Both the position numbers and the translations under genes were made by a program. Below the pieces are notes generated by a model. The model was not told the origin of the DNA, ran no database searches, and worked only from the letters and a program-made list of their open reading frames with translations. This document shows, in pieces, positions 26,246-34,229 of a DNA stretch of 64,000 bases (positions are counted from its first letter, which is position 1; every line of letters begins with the position of its first letter). Source of the stretch: Planctomycetota bacterium. GTDB lineage: Bacteria; Planctomycetota; UBA8742; UBA2392. The stretch lies in assembly GCA_020638635.1 (NCBI GenBank), contig JACKIE010000002.1, forward strand, positions 1 to 64,000, in the 5' to 3' direction.

Positions 26246-26926
26246 TTAGAAGTCAAACCGAATGGTGTCTTTGGTCGGCGCGCCTTCCATCTTGCCGCGC
26301 CACTTCAGCCATGCGCCCAAGGCGATTGCTCCCATGGGTATCAGCACCAGGTCTTCCCACAATTGCCACCACCACAGGCTCAGCACTGACGACAGCGCCA
26401 GCAGCAGCGGCGGCACCAGCAGCCACAGGCGCGGCGCCGGACGGGCCGCCACAGCAACGCCCATCGTGAGGAGCGCGACCGATCCCGGCATCAATCCGTA
26501 GGTGGTAACAAAGGGGTAGTCGCGCCCCAGCACCCAGCTGAAGCCGGGGTACCCCACCACTCCGATTGCCGTGATGAATATCGATGCGAGGGAAGGATTG
26601 TCCCGCCGCCAGCGAAAGTGCGGCGGGAAGCTGTGTGAGGCCGCCACCGCGTAATACAGCCCGGCGCCCAGGAAAGCCCCGCCGGCGACATAGCCGATCC
26701 AGTGTACGCTGGTCATGATGTTGAAAAAGAACAGCACGCCGACCATCGCCCATTCGGCGCCCAGCAGCAGAAGTACGCCCCTGCTGGTATCCTGTTTAGT
26801 GCCGCGCAGCAGAAGCACGAAAATCAGCAGCGTCGGCACGTAAATCAGGACTTGCAACGGCTCGATGTACTCGTTGTAGCGGGCCGCCAGCCCCAGCAGT
26901 TGCTGTTGTGTGAAAGGTGCCGTCAT
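26246..26926 (-). CDS. DUF6064-like multi-pass membrane protein
   Basis: 226 residues from the ATG at 26926; a GTG at 26983 would extend it into the divergent gene. The N terminus MTAPFTQQQLLGLAARYNEY and the repeated hydrophobic helices, with FFFNIMTSVHWIGY and the SVLSLWWWQLWEDLVLIPMG tail, resemble the DUF6064 family. Six to seven membrane helices. Function is unknown for the family. Its start codon and that of the divergent methyltransferase share one CATG, so there is no intergenic space between them. Confidence 0.7.
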   Translation of the reverse strand: MTAPFTQQQLLGLAARYNEYIEPLQVLIYVPTLLIFVLLLRGTKQDTSRGVLLLLGAEWAMVGVLFFFNIMTSVHWIGYVAGGAFLGAGLYYAVAASHSFPPHFRWRRDNPSLASIFITAIGVVGYPGFSWVLGRDYPFVTTYGLMPGSVALLTMGVAVAARPAPRLWLLVPPLLLALSSVLSLWWWQLWEDLVLIPMGAIALGAWLKWRGKMEGAPTKDTIRFDF

Positions 26927-27566
26927 GCCCAGTGGTTCTCCACCCAGATCTCCCGAGGATGGATCAACGGAAAAGGTTAGCACATCCGGCTACTGGAATG
27001 CCATTTATCTGGAGCAGGACAGCCCCGGCTGGAACATCGGCCAACCCGCGCCGCCCCTGCAGCACTGGCTGAAACATTCCGGTGCCAAGCCCGGGCGAGT
27101 CTGCGTGCCCGGCTGCGGTTACGGCCATGACGTACGCGAATTCGCGGCAGCGGGCTTTGAAGCGGTGGGGGTGGATTTCGCCCCGCTGGCCGTTGAGCGT
27201 GCCAACGAGCAGTCAAAGGGCGCTCCCGGCAAGTTCGAGTTTCGGCAGGCGGACATCTTCGAGCTGCCGAACACCGAACGCGGCAGGTTCGATTACCTGT
27301 ATGAGTACACCTGCTTCGTGGCTATCGAGCCGCGCCGGCGACCGGAGTACGTGCAGCTTGCGCTGGAGCTGCTGAAGCCGGGCGGCATGCTGATCGGCTG
27401 CTTCTACAACCACGGGCGCGAAGGCGGCCCGCCCTTCGACGTCACGCGCGAACAGGTGCTGGAGCTGTACCGGCCGCACTTCGAGATACGAAAGCTCGAG
27501 ATCACGCCCCACAGCGTGGAGCGCCGATCCGGCCACGAACTTTGGGCCGAGTTCGTACGGCCTTGA
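26925..27566 (+). CDS. SAM-dependent methyltransferase (TPMT-like)
   Basis: 213 residues from the ATG at 26925, with AAGGTG 6 nt upstream. The sequence is a class I methyltransferase of the thiopurine methyltransferase-like group: GYWNAIYLEQDSPGWNIGQP (the W..Y......W..G.P signature), VCVPGCGYGHDVREFAAAGF (motif I), VGVDFAPLAV (motif II acidic residue) and FDYLYEYTCFVAI. Substrates of this group include thiols, Se/Te oxyanions and small organics, so none can be assigned. Its start overlaps the divergent DUF6064 start. Confidence 0.82.
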   Translation: MPSGSPPRSPEDGSTEKVSTSGYWNAIYLEQDSPGWNIGQPAPPLQHWLKHSGAKPGRVCVPGCGYGHDVREFAAAGFEAVGVDFAPLAVERANEQSKGAPGKFEFRQADIFELPNTERGRFDYLYEYTCFVAIEPRRRPEYVQLALELLKPGGMLIGCFYNHGREGGPPFDVTREQVLELYRPHFEIRKLEITPHSVERRSGHELWAEFVRP

Positions 27567-27575
27567 TGCGCAACC

Positions 27576-27615
27576 GCGAAGAACCACTAAGGACCGCGAA
27601 GACAGCGAACAAAGC
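27576..27615. repeat. Decamer array, consensus GCGAAGGACC
   Basis: Four 10-bp units (27576, 27586, 27596, 27606; for example GCGAAGAACC, ACTAAGGACC), 9 bp after the methyltransferase stop. Its inverted counterpart lies at 27643-27682, so the convergent spacer can fold as a long imperfect hairpin. Confidence 0.6.
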
Positions 27616-27642
27616 GATAACGCTCCGGTGGCGCCCAGTTCC

Positions 27643-27682
27643 GCAGTCCTTCGCGGCGCTTTGCGGTCTTTCGTGGTTCATT
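27643..27682. repeat. Inverted decamer array overlapping the rarA stop
   Basis: Four 10-bp units (27643, 27653, 27663, 27673; for example GCGGTCTTTC), the reverse complement of the GCGAAGGACC word at 27576-27615. The last unit covers the rarA stop codon. Confidence 0.6.
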
Positions 27683-29021
27683 TCGACTTCGCCTGGCGGA
27701 TCATTTCTTCCAGCTCATCCAGCCGCTTCTTGAGGCGGGCTTCGAAGCCTTGCTCTGCGGGTTCGTAGATGCGCTGGCCTTCGATCTTCTTGGGCAGCAG
27801 GGGCTCCGGGTAGAAGCCGCCTTCGTAGTCGTGGGCGTAGTGGTAATCCTTGCCCATGCCCATTTCCTTCATCATCTTTGTCGGCGCGTTGCGGATGTTC
27901 ATGGGCACCGGCAGCTCCCCGTGTTCGCGGATCAGGCCGTGGGCGGCGCTGCGGGCCCGCGCGGCCGCGTTGGACTTGGGCGCCAGGGCCAGGTAGGCCG
28001 CGAGCTGGCAGATGGTGTATTCGGCCTCGGGCATGCCGATGAAGTTGACGATGCTGACGGCGCTGGCGGCCAGGTTCAGCGCGCCGGGGTCGGCGTTGCC
28101 GATGTCTTCGCTGGCGAGAATGGCCAGCCGCCGCGCCACGAAGTTGACGTCCTCGCCGCCGGCCAGCATGCGCAGGGCGTAGTAGATGGCGGCGTGGGGG
28201 TCGCTGCCGCGCACGGACTTGATCATGGCACTGGCCAGGTCGTAGTGCTGGTCGCCGGCGCGGTCATAGCGCAGCATGCGCTCACCGACCGCGCGCTCCA
28301 GAACTTGACGCGTCAATATACGCTGATCCGCGGGCTCCGGCGCAAGCAGGTCGGTGCAGCTCTCGATGGCCGACAGCAGCCGGCGCGCGTCGCCGCCCGC
28401 GTAGCGCAGCAGGGCCGCACGGCCTTGCTCGTCGGTGGTGATGCCCTTCACCTGCACGCCTTCGGAAAGCGCGCGGTCCAGCAGCGCGTTGAGGGCGTTC
28501 TCGTCCAGGGGTTGCAGCACGTGCACGCGGCAGCGCGACAGCAGCGCGGCGTTGACCTCGAAGCTGGGGTTCTCGGTGGTGGCGCCGATCAGGGTGATCA
28601 GCCCGTCCTCGGCGGCGTGCAGCAGCGAGTCCTGCTGCGCCTTGTTGAAGCGGTGGATCTCGTCGATGAACACCAGGGTGGCCTTGCCGTCGGCGCCCAG
28701 GCGCAGGCGCGCGCGGTCAAGCAGGTCGCGGATGTCCTTCACGCCGCTGCTGGTTGCCGACAGGGGCTCGAACTCCATGCCGCTGCGCTCGGCGATCAGG
28801 CGCGCCAGCGTGGTTTTGCCGGTGCCGGGCGGGCCCCACAGGATCATGTTGCGCACCCGCGCGCCTTCGGCGCCATCCAGCACCGCGCGCAGCGAGCCGT
28901 CTTCGCCCACCAGCTGTTGCTGGCCCAGGAAGTCCTCGGGCTTGCGGGGGCGCATGCGCTCGGCCAGGGGCGCGTGTTTGGCCGCCAGATCTTTCGCTCG
29001 TTTGCCGAACAGGTCCGCCAT
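27678..29021 (-). CDS. rarA: Replication-associated recombination protein A (RarA/MgsA)
   Basis: 447 residues from the ATG at 29021 (MADLFGKRAKDLA); the frame extends upstream to 29075 without coding signal. A clamp-loader-type AAA+ ATPase acting at stalled replication forks. Visible: MRPRKPEDFLGQQQLVGEDG, Walker A GPPGTGKTTLARLI, Walker B with the RarA hallmark FIDEIHRFNKAQQDSLLHA, sensor 1 GATTENPSFEVN, then sensor 2 GGDARRLLSAIE and the tetramerisation/MgsA C-terminal part (SMRGSDPHAA-like IKSVRGSDPHAAIYYALRML, NADPGALNLA). Full length. Confidence 0.95.
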   Translation of the reverse strand: MADLFGKRAKDLAAKHAPLAERMRPRKPEDFLGQQQLVGEDGSLRAVLDGAEGARVRNMILWGPPGTGKTTLARLIAERSGMEFEPLSATSSGVKDIRDLLDRARLRLGADGKATLVFIDEIHRFNKAQQDSLLHAAEDGLITLIGATTENPSFEVNAALLSRCRVHVLQPLDENALNALLDRALSEGVQVKGITTDEQGRAALLRYAGGDARRLLSAIESCTDLLAPEPADQRILTRQVLERAVGERMLRYDRAGDQHYDLASAMIKSVRGSDPHAAIYYALRMLAGGEDVNFVARRLAILASEDIGNADPGALNLAASAVSIVNFIGMPEAEYTICQLAAYLALAPKSNAAARARSAAHGLIREHGELPVPMNIRNAPTKMMKEMGMGKDYHYAHDYEGGFYPEPLLPKKIEGQRIYEPAEQGFEARLKKRLDELEEMIRQAKSK

Positions 29022-29122
29022 GGCGCTACTGTAGCGTCTGCGGAGACATCGGGGCAGAGAGGGCGTGCACACCACAGAAGGTGCTGATAAACTGCGCGCA
29101 GACCTGAGAGGATACCCCTGAA

Positions 29123-30382
29123 ATGGCTCAGCGCATCCTGACCTGTCCCAACTGCAATCAGCAAGTGCACGTGCCGGACAACTACTTCCGCGCCGCCATC
29201 CAGTGCATGCGCTGCGGCGCGCAACTGGACCGCTTCACGGGCCAGGTCGCCGGCGCAGCGCCCGGCCGACAGGCGGCTGGCCCGCGGCCGGCCGCATACC
29301 CGCCCTCCGCCCCGCCCGTAGCGTACCCGCAGGCCGCGCAGCCGGTGGCGTATCCGTTTCAGGGGCAGACTCCGCAGCATCCGGTATACAGCCGGCCGGC
29401 CAAGGCAAAGCGCTGGTGGCTGATCCCGCTCGTGGTGATCGGCTCGCTCGTGGGGGTGCTGGTGATTGTCGCGGTGGTGGCCGGGCCGATGCTGCTGCGC
29501 GGCAACATCTCGGCCGAAGGCGATTGGCACCTGTACAAGAGTGAAGAAGGAAACTTCAGTATCGAATTCCCCTCGGAGCCCAAAAACCGCGTGCAGAAGC
29601 TGCCCACCGACCTCGGCACCCGCAAAATGTACAGCGCGTACCTCCAACCTGGAGTGATGTTTTTCGAGGCCGGCTACTTCGACCTGGGGGATGGGCCTGA
29701 AGGCTACTACGAGTTCGATTACAACGCGGCCGCTGCCTCGATGAAGCAGGACGGCGGACGCGTCACCAGCCAGAAACAATACATGGTGGGCCGCTATCGG
29801 GGATCGCTGGCGGTGATCGAAGACAGCGGGCGATACTCAACTGCGATGATGGTGCGCGTGCACAACCGGGTGTTCATCGCGGTGGTGGAGAACCACAGCA
29901 GCGGCGACCAGGACATCGTGGACCGTTTTGTAAAGTCGTTCAAACTGACTGCCAACGACGGCGATCTGGGAATCGACTACTGGTATGCGTACCGAACCAA
30001 GGGCAACAGCTGGACGCATCGGCATACTACTGACGGGCAAGGTTCGGAGTACATCAATGAGATGACCTACGAAGTCCTGCAGGTGCAGCCGGATCGGGCG
30101 CTGGTGCGAACCACGATGTCACAGCTGCCGAACGCTCCGACCGAGACGTGGATCGAATTCAGGGAAGGGTCGGAGCCACCAATGGGGAACGTAAGCCATT
30201 CGCGGGAGACCATCTCGGTCGAAGCAGGCGAGTTCGACTGCACCAAGACGGTGTTTGATGACGGCAACATCCACTCCACGACGTGGACCAGCCGCAAAAC
30301 CGGCTTGCTGGTGCGCGTGGAATCCAAGCACGCGGGCATGCCCAAATCCATCACTGAGCTGATCCGCACCAATGTGAAGTAA
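29123..30382 (+). CDS. Zinc-ribbon membrane protein with large extracytoplasmic domain
   Basis: 419 residues. The N terminus has an MJ0042-like zinc ribbon (Cys8, Cys11, Cys28, Cys31: CPNCNQ and CMRCGAQ). A Pro/Ala/Tyr-rich linker follows, then one transmembrane helix (~95-118, LIPLVVIGSLVGVLVIVAVV) and a ~300-residue outer domain of beta character (DWHLYKSEEGNFSIEFPSEP at its start). No family is recognised. The layout of cytoplasmic ribbon, single helix and outer domain recurs in planctomycete-type proteins. It ends at a strong terminator. Confidence 0.7.
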   Translation: MAQRILTCPNCNQQVHVPDNYFRAAIQCMRCGAQLDRFTGQVAGAAPGRQAAGPRPAAYPPSAPPVAYPQAAQPVAYPFQGQTPQHPVYSRPAKAKRWWLIPLVVIGSLVGVLVIVAVVAGPMLLRGNISAEGDWHLYKSEEGNFSIEFPSEPKNRVQKLPTDLGTRKMYSAYLQPGVMFFEAGYFDLGDGPEGYYEFDYNAAAASMKQDGGRVTSQKQYMVGRYRGSLAVIEDSGRYSTAMMVRVHNRVFIAVVENHSSGDQDIVDRFVKSFKLTANDGDLGIDYWYAYRTKGNSWTHRHTTDGQGSEYINEMTYEVLQVQPDRALVRTTMSQLPNAPTETWIEFREGSEPPMGNVSHSRETISVEAGEFDCTKTVFDDGNIHSTTWTSRKTGLLVRVESKHAGMPKSITELIRTNVK

Positions 30383-30398
30383 ACCTCTGCAAATGCCA

Positions 30399-30431
30399 CC
30401 GGGCGCCCCTTGGGGCGCCCGGCTCTGTTTT
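30399..30431. terminator. Bidirectional intrinsic terminator
   Basis: A perfect 11-bp stem CCGGGCGCCCC (30399-30409) with its complement (30412-30422) and a tight TT loop, then CTCTGTTTTG on the plus strand. It lies between the zinc-ribbon protein gene and the first cold-shock gene, which converge here. Confidence 0.85.
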
Positions 30432-30440
30432 GTTCCCGAG

Positions 30441-30644
30441 TTAGAGCGGTTTGACGTTTTCGGCCGCGGGGCCCTTGCGACCCTGGCCAACATCGTACTC
30501 CACCTTCTGGCCTTCCTTGAGGGACTTGAAGCCCTCCGACGCGATGGCGCTGTAATGGACGAACAGGTCGGGCCCGCCGTCATCGGGCGTAATGAAGCCG
30601 AAACCCTTGTCGTCGTTGAACCACTTGACCGTACCTTTAGGCAT
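30441..30644 (-). CDS. Cold-shock domain protein 1
   Basis: 67 residues, a complete CspA-family OB fold. RNP1 appears as KGFGFITPDD and RNP2 as LFVHYSAI. It starts MPKGTVKWFNDDKGFGF and ends GRKGPAAENVKPL. Single-stranded nucleic acid-binding chaperone. The most divergent of three tandem copies. Its 5' leader, back to the terminator of the next copy, is about 170 bp, long enough for a CspA-like thermoresponsive leader, although no structure was confirmed. Confidence 0.95.
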   Translation of the reverse strand: MPKGTVKWFNDDKGFGFITPDDGGPDLFVHYSAIASEGFKSLKEGQKVEYDVGQGRKGPAAENVKPL

Positions 30645-30815
30645 ACTCGCTTGCTCCTGACCTTTCCCTGTTAGGCCGCGCCCTTCCTGTCACGTTTCCG
30701 GATGGCACGCGGTCCTGTTACACTTGGCACAAGGATAATTTCCCACTTGGCCGCGTCACCTGCTGAATCCCTCGCCGCACCCAAATTTCTGTGATCGCAC
30801 GTTTCGCAAATCAAA

Positions 30816-30840
30816 CCGGGCGGCCCTGAGGGCCGCCCGG
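30816..30840 (-). terminator. Terminator of cold-shock gene 2
   Basis: A perfect 11-bp stem (30816-30826 with 30830-30840, CCGGGCGGCCC and its complement), 3-nt loop, followed on the minus strand by TTTGATTTG. It lies 20 bp beyond the stop. Confidence 0.82.
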
Positions 30841-30860
30841 GTGGTTGTCGTCCTGGGTGT

Positions 30861-31064
30861 TTAGACCGGCTGGATGTTCTCGGCCGCGGGGCCCTTGCGG
30901 CCCTGACCGATGTCGTACGACACCTTCTGCCCTTCCTTGAGCGACTTGAAGCCCTCCGACTGGATGGCGCTGTAGTGAGCGAACAGATCCGCACCACCGT
31001 CGTCGGGGGTGATGAATCCGTAGCCCTTGTCGTCGTTGAACCACTTCACAGTACCTGTAGCCAT
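30861..31064 (-). CDS. Cold-shock domain protein 2
   Basis: 67 residues (MATGTVKWFNDDKGYGFITP), with RNP1 KGYGFITPDD and RNP2 LFAHYSAI. Nearly identical to copy 3 except near the C terminus (KVSYDIGQGRKGPAAENIQPV here). The start is the ATG at 31064; the in-frame codons upstream overlap the ribosome site. The leader of about 185 bp contains an AT-rich stretch unusual for this GC-rich region. Confidence 0.95.
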   Translation of the reverse strand: MATGTVKWFNDDKGYGFITPDDGGADLFAHYSAIQSEGFKSLKEGQKVSYDIGQGRKGPAAENIQPV

Positions 31065-31249
31065 ACCTCTTTGCTCCAAACGTTTGAGCTGCCTTGCAGC
31101 TCGCCTTGCCGGGACTCGTCCCTTACGTGCGGGACGACGCCACGGTCATTTCACTGGTCAAACAGGATAGATATCCACAATCAACTCTCACCAGCGGAAT
31201 ACGATTTTTATCAAAACTTATTCGCTGCCGGATGCCTCACCGGTAGTCA

Positions 31250-31277
31250 AACCGGGCGACCTTGCGGTCGCCCGGTT
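31250..31277 (-). terminator. Terminator of cold-shock gene 3
   Basis: A perfect 12-bp stem AACCGGGCGACC (31250-31261) with its complement (31266-31277) and a TTGC loop, followed on the minus strand by T-rich sequence. It uses the same ACCGGGCG core as the terminator of copy 2, which suggests the gene and its terminator were duplicated together. Confidence 0.85.
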
Positions 31278-31296
31278 GCGTCCGGTTCAGTTGTGT

Positions 31297-31500
31297 TTAG
31301 AGAGGACGGATGTTCTCAGCCGCGGGGCCCTTGCGGCCCTGACCGACTTCGTACTCCACCTTCTGGCCTTCCTTGAGGGACTTGAAGCCCTCGGACTGGA
31401 TCGCGCTGTAGTGCGCAAACAGATCCGCACCGCCGTCGTCGGGGGTGATGAATCCGTAGCCCTTGTCATCGTTGAACCACTTCACGGTACCTGTAGCCAT
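31297..31500 (-). CDS. Cold-shock domain protein 3
   Basis: 67 residues, MATGTVKWFNDDKGYGFITP, same RNP motifs as copy 2, C terminus KVEYEVGQGRKGPAAENIRPL. It is the first of the three genes in transcription order, but each has its own terminator and leader, so they are probably separate units. Its leader (31501-31672) holds no ORF and no element I could name. Confidence 0.95.
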   Translation of the reverse strand: MATGTVKWFNDDKGYGFITPDDGGADLFAHYSAIQSEGFKSLKEGQKVEYEVGQGRKGPAAENIRPL

Positions 31501-31672
31501 GCCTTACTGCTCCTGTTTGGAGCCGCTCCCGCGGTCTCCCTGTCTTTGCCTCCGGCGCCCGCCATTCACAGTGCCTGGCGCCGCGCCGGTTTTGATGGGG
31601 AAGATGATAGAAACACAACCACATACCACGAAAGGGGCAGCCGTCCGAATTCCAGTGGATTTGTTCACAACG

Positions 31673-32908
31673 CTACGCCGCGTAGTAGTCGTGGATGTAC
31701 ACATGCGAGCCCTGGCTGGAAGCCACGAACGCCACCGGCGGTTCCTCCGGCCGGTTGGTCTCGGTGCTCAACAGGATCACGCCCGGGTTCTCTTTGCCGA
31801 AAGTGACGATCCAGTACTTCGTGTCGAGGCTCAGCGCCACGCCGCGGGGTTGCTCCAGTTCCAGCTTGTCCACGTACTTCTGCGTCTCGTAGTTCCAGAA
31901 CGTGATGATTCCCGTGGGCTTGCCGTAGGGATTCGTCGCCGCCACCACCTTCTTGTCGTGGTGCATGCACAGGCTCAGGGTTTCGCCCTTCATGGCGCCG
32001 GTCACGTCGGCCGGGGTGATCATGGTTTTGAACTTGCCGTCCTTGGGGCGCAAGCTGATGGCGCCCAGGGCTTCGCGGGTATCCAGGCCCTCGCGCATGG
32101 CGTGGGCGACGGCCAGGTCGCCGTTGTTCGAGATGACCAGGTGGCCCGAGTTCATGAGCTCGCTGTCGAAGGTGATCTTCTCCAGCAGCTTGCCGGTGCC
32201 GACCTCCACGTAGGTCACGTTGGGCAGCGCGCCGCCCTCGATGTTGCCGCCGCCGTTGGTAATGGCCACCGTCTTGCCGTCGTCGATGAACTGGCAGTCG
32301 TGGGGCCACTCGCCGTGGGTGGGGAACTCGCCAACCAGCTTGAAGTCCGCGGCGTCGCGGATGGTCATCTTGCCTTCGTAGGTCTCTTCGTCGTACTCCG
32401 TGGCGTAGACCAGCTTGCCGTCCTTGCTGTAGGCGCCGTGGCCGTAGAAGGCGCAACCCTTGTCGGGCTTGATGCGAGTGACGATGGTGTTTTCCTTCAG
32501 GTCGATCTCGGCGCCTCCGGGGCCCTTCTTCTCGAAGACCAGCACCTTGTGGTTGGCGTTGGGGTTCTTGATCACGCCGTGGGCCAAAAAGCCGATGTCC
32601 ATGATCAGCTTCTGGGCGATCTGCGTGTTGTTCTCGGCCTTGTTCTTGAGTGTCTGGTCGATGCTGAGCTGGGTGAAGACGAACTTTTCTTCCTTGGTCT
32701 CCGGGTTCACCAGCTTGCCGCCGCACATCAGTGCGCCGTATGCGAGCTTGCTTTCTTCGGGCTTGGGTTTGTCGTCCGTGGGCTCGGCGTGCACTCGGCC
32801 GGGCTGGTCGTCGCGTCCGCAGGCGGCAATCAGCAGCCCGCCGGCGACCAGGCCCGACTTCAGGAAACGGCGGCGTGAACGGCCTTTGCCGTCTTTGGGT
32901 GGCTGCAT
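31673..32908 (-). CDS. DUF1513-family Tat-exported lipoprotein
   Basis: 411 residues. The N terminus has a twin-arginine signal (SRRRFLKSG) followed by a hydrophobic stretch ending in a lipobox-like LIAAC, so a Tat-exported lipoprotein is likely. The mature part is a beta-propeller-like DUF1513 protein: CAFYGHGAYSKDGKLVYATE, VGEFPTHGEWPHDCQFIDDG, ITNGGGNIEGG, MNSGHLVISNNGDLAVAHAM and RGVALSLDTKYWIVTFG. DUF1513 proteins often lie with iron or Dyp-peroxidase genes; none is present here. Function unknown. Confidence 0.85.
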   Translation of the reverse strand: MQPPKDGKGRSRRRFLKSGLVAGGLLIAACGRDDQPGRVHAEPTDDKPKPEESKLAYGALMCGGKLVNPETKEEKFVFTQLSIDQTLKNKAENNTQIAQKLIMDIGFLAHGVIKNPNANHKVLVFEKKGPGGAEIDLKENTIVTRIKPDKGCAFYGHGAYSKDGKLVYATEYDEETYEGKMTIRDAADFKLVGEFPTHGEWPHDCQFIDDGKTVAITNGGGNIEGGALPNVTYVEVGTGKLLEKITFDSELMNSGHLVISNNGDLAVAHAMREGLDTREALGAISLRPKDGKFKTMITPADVTGAMKGETLSLCMHHDKKVVAATNPYGKPTGIITFWNYETQKYVDKLELEQPRGVALSLDTKYWIVTFGKENPGVILLSTETNRPEEPPVAFVASSQGSHVYIHDYYAA

Positions 32909-32989
32909 GGCGTGTCCTCCGTGCTCCTCCGGCTTGATGTTAGCTTCAATGTGTGTAGTTGTTTAGGCGATAGACGAACGGGAACAGCC

Positions 32990-33508
32990 ATGCGCCATCG
33001 CGATCAATCGTCGGTACTGGAAGCCCTCGAAGACTGGAAAGGCCTTCGTTTGAAGGTCCAGCAGGAAGGGGGCGAGCAGTACGAGCAGCCGGTGTTGGTG
33101 AAATTCCTTGATACCGGGACCTTTGAAGTGATGGACAGGGACATCGTGGAGGACGAGTTTTACGTGCTGCGCCGGCACAAGATCCTGCGCGAGCTGGACG
33201 CGCAGGGCCGCGACCTGGAAGCCGCGATCCGTGACGCCGCGCGCGAAGCGCCGCGCCAGGGCCAGTCGCGCCGCGAGGGACAGTCGCGCAGGGAGGGGCA
33301 GTCCAGGCGCGGCGGCCAGTCGCGACGGGAGGGTAAGCCGCGCCAGGACGCCGCGCCCCGCAATGAAGGTGAGCAGGCCGCGGAGGGAGAGCGCCGCGAG
33401 GGCAGTCAACGCAGAGGCAGCCGGCGCGGCGGGCGCCGCAGAGGGCGCCGCACCGGCAAGCGCGGCCCCCGCAAACCCGGCCAGGGCGGCCCACCCGCCG
33501 CACCTTGA
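32990..33508 (+). CDS. Arg/Gly-rich basic-tail protein, unknown function
   Basis: 172 residues from the ATG at 32990 with GGGA upstream. The first ~85 residues form a compact acidic/hydrophobic domain (SVLEALEDWKGLRLKVQQEG, VLVKFLDTGTFEVMDRDIVE). Then come repeated QSRREG-type pentads/hexads (about residues 88-110) and a very basic Gly/Arg tail (RRGSRRGGRRRGRRTGKRGP). A tail like this usually binds nucleic acid. No family is recognised. It lies upstream of the ClpP-like gene by 82 bp, same strand. Confidence 0.68.
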   Translation: MRHRDQSSVLEALEDWKGLRLKVQQEGGEQYEQPVLVKFLDTGTFEVMDRDIVEDEFYVLRRHKILRELDAQGRDLEAAIRDAAREAPRQGQSRREGQSRREGQSRRGGQSRREGKPRQDAAPRNEGEQAAEGERREGSQRRGSRRGGRRRGRRTGKRGPRKPGQGGPPAAP

Positions 33509-33590
33509 CCGTGCCGGGAAGGGATGTTGAAGTTCGCGGCGTTAGCATGATCTTGGCGGCCCGCATTCCCGGGCGCCCACGGAGACCAGC

Positions 33591-34229
33591 ATGATCGACT
33601 ACGATCCCACCATCTTCCTGGAAGATGAAGACGATGAAAACGGCGAAGACGAAGAGGGCGCCAACGGCAAGGAAAGCGGCCACGTCACCGCCCTGGCCCA
33701 GAAGCTGCTGAAAAGCCGCACCATCATCATCAGCCGCCAGGTCGATGACAAGCTGGCCGCCAGCGTGATCGCGCAGCTGCGCATCCTTGAAGATGACGAC
33801 GCCAAGAAGCCCATCACCTTCATCGTCAACAGCCCCGGCGGCAGCGCCGACAGCGGCTTTGCCATCCGCGACTACGCCCGCTTCGTGAAGCCGCCCGTGC
33901 GCAGCATCGTGTGCGGCATCTGCGCCAGCGCGGCCGTGATGATCCACCTGGGCGCGAAAAAAGAGAACCGCTACTGCACGCCCTCAAGCCGCTTCCTGCT
34001 GCACCAGCCGTCCATGGCGGCCCGCGGCCAGGCCAGCGACCTCGAGATCCTGAGCGCGGAGATCGACCGCATCAAGGCGATGTACAACCGCCTCGTCAGT
34101 GAAGAAACCGGGCGCGCCATCAAGCAGATCGAGAAGGACGTGCACCGCGACTACTGGATCCCGGCCGAGAATGCGGTCGAGTACGGCCTGGTGAAGGCGG
34201 TGGTCAACAACCGCAGCGAGATCGAGTAG
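33591..34229 (+). CDS. ClpP-family serine protease
   Basis: 212 residues. After an acidic N-terminal extension (FLEDEDDENGEDEEG) comes the ClpP fold: FIVNSPGGSADSGFAIRDY, the nucleophile turn CGICASAAVMI (Ser in the ASA position), LLHQPSMAARGQASDLEI with the catalytic His, and HRDYWIPAENAVEYGLV with the catalytic Asp. The triad is intact, but the nucleophile loop differs from the usual GQAASMGA. The acidic leader replaces the standard axial-loop N terminus, so it may not pair with ClpX in the usual way. No Clp ATPase is nearby. The stop overlaps the next GTG start by one base. Confidence 0.88.
   Translation: MIDYDPTIFLEDEDDENGEDEEGANGKESGHVTALAQKLLKSRTIIISRQVDDKLAASVIAQLRILEDDDAKKPITFIVNSPGGSADSGFAIRDYARFVKPPVRSIVCGICASAAVMIHLGAKKENRYCTPSSRFLLHQPSMAARGQASDLEILSAEIDRIKAMYNRLVSEETGRAIKQIEKDVHRDYWIPAENAVEYGLVKAVVNNRSEIE

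Noticed and set aside
31687..32878. 471-codon plus-strand frame opposite the DUF1513 gene
   Set aside because: It is the antisense of a clear Tat-lipoprotein gene and lacks any recognisable domain.
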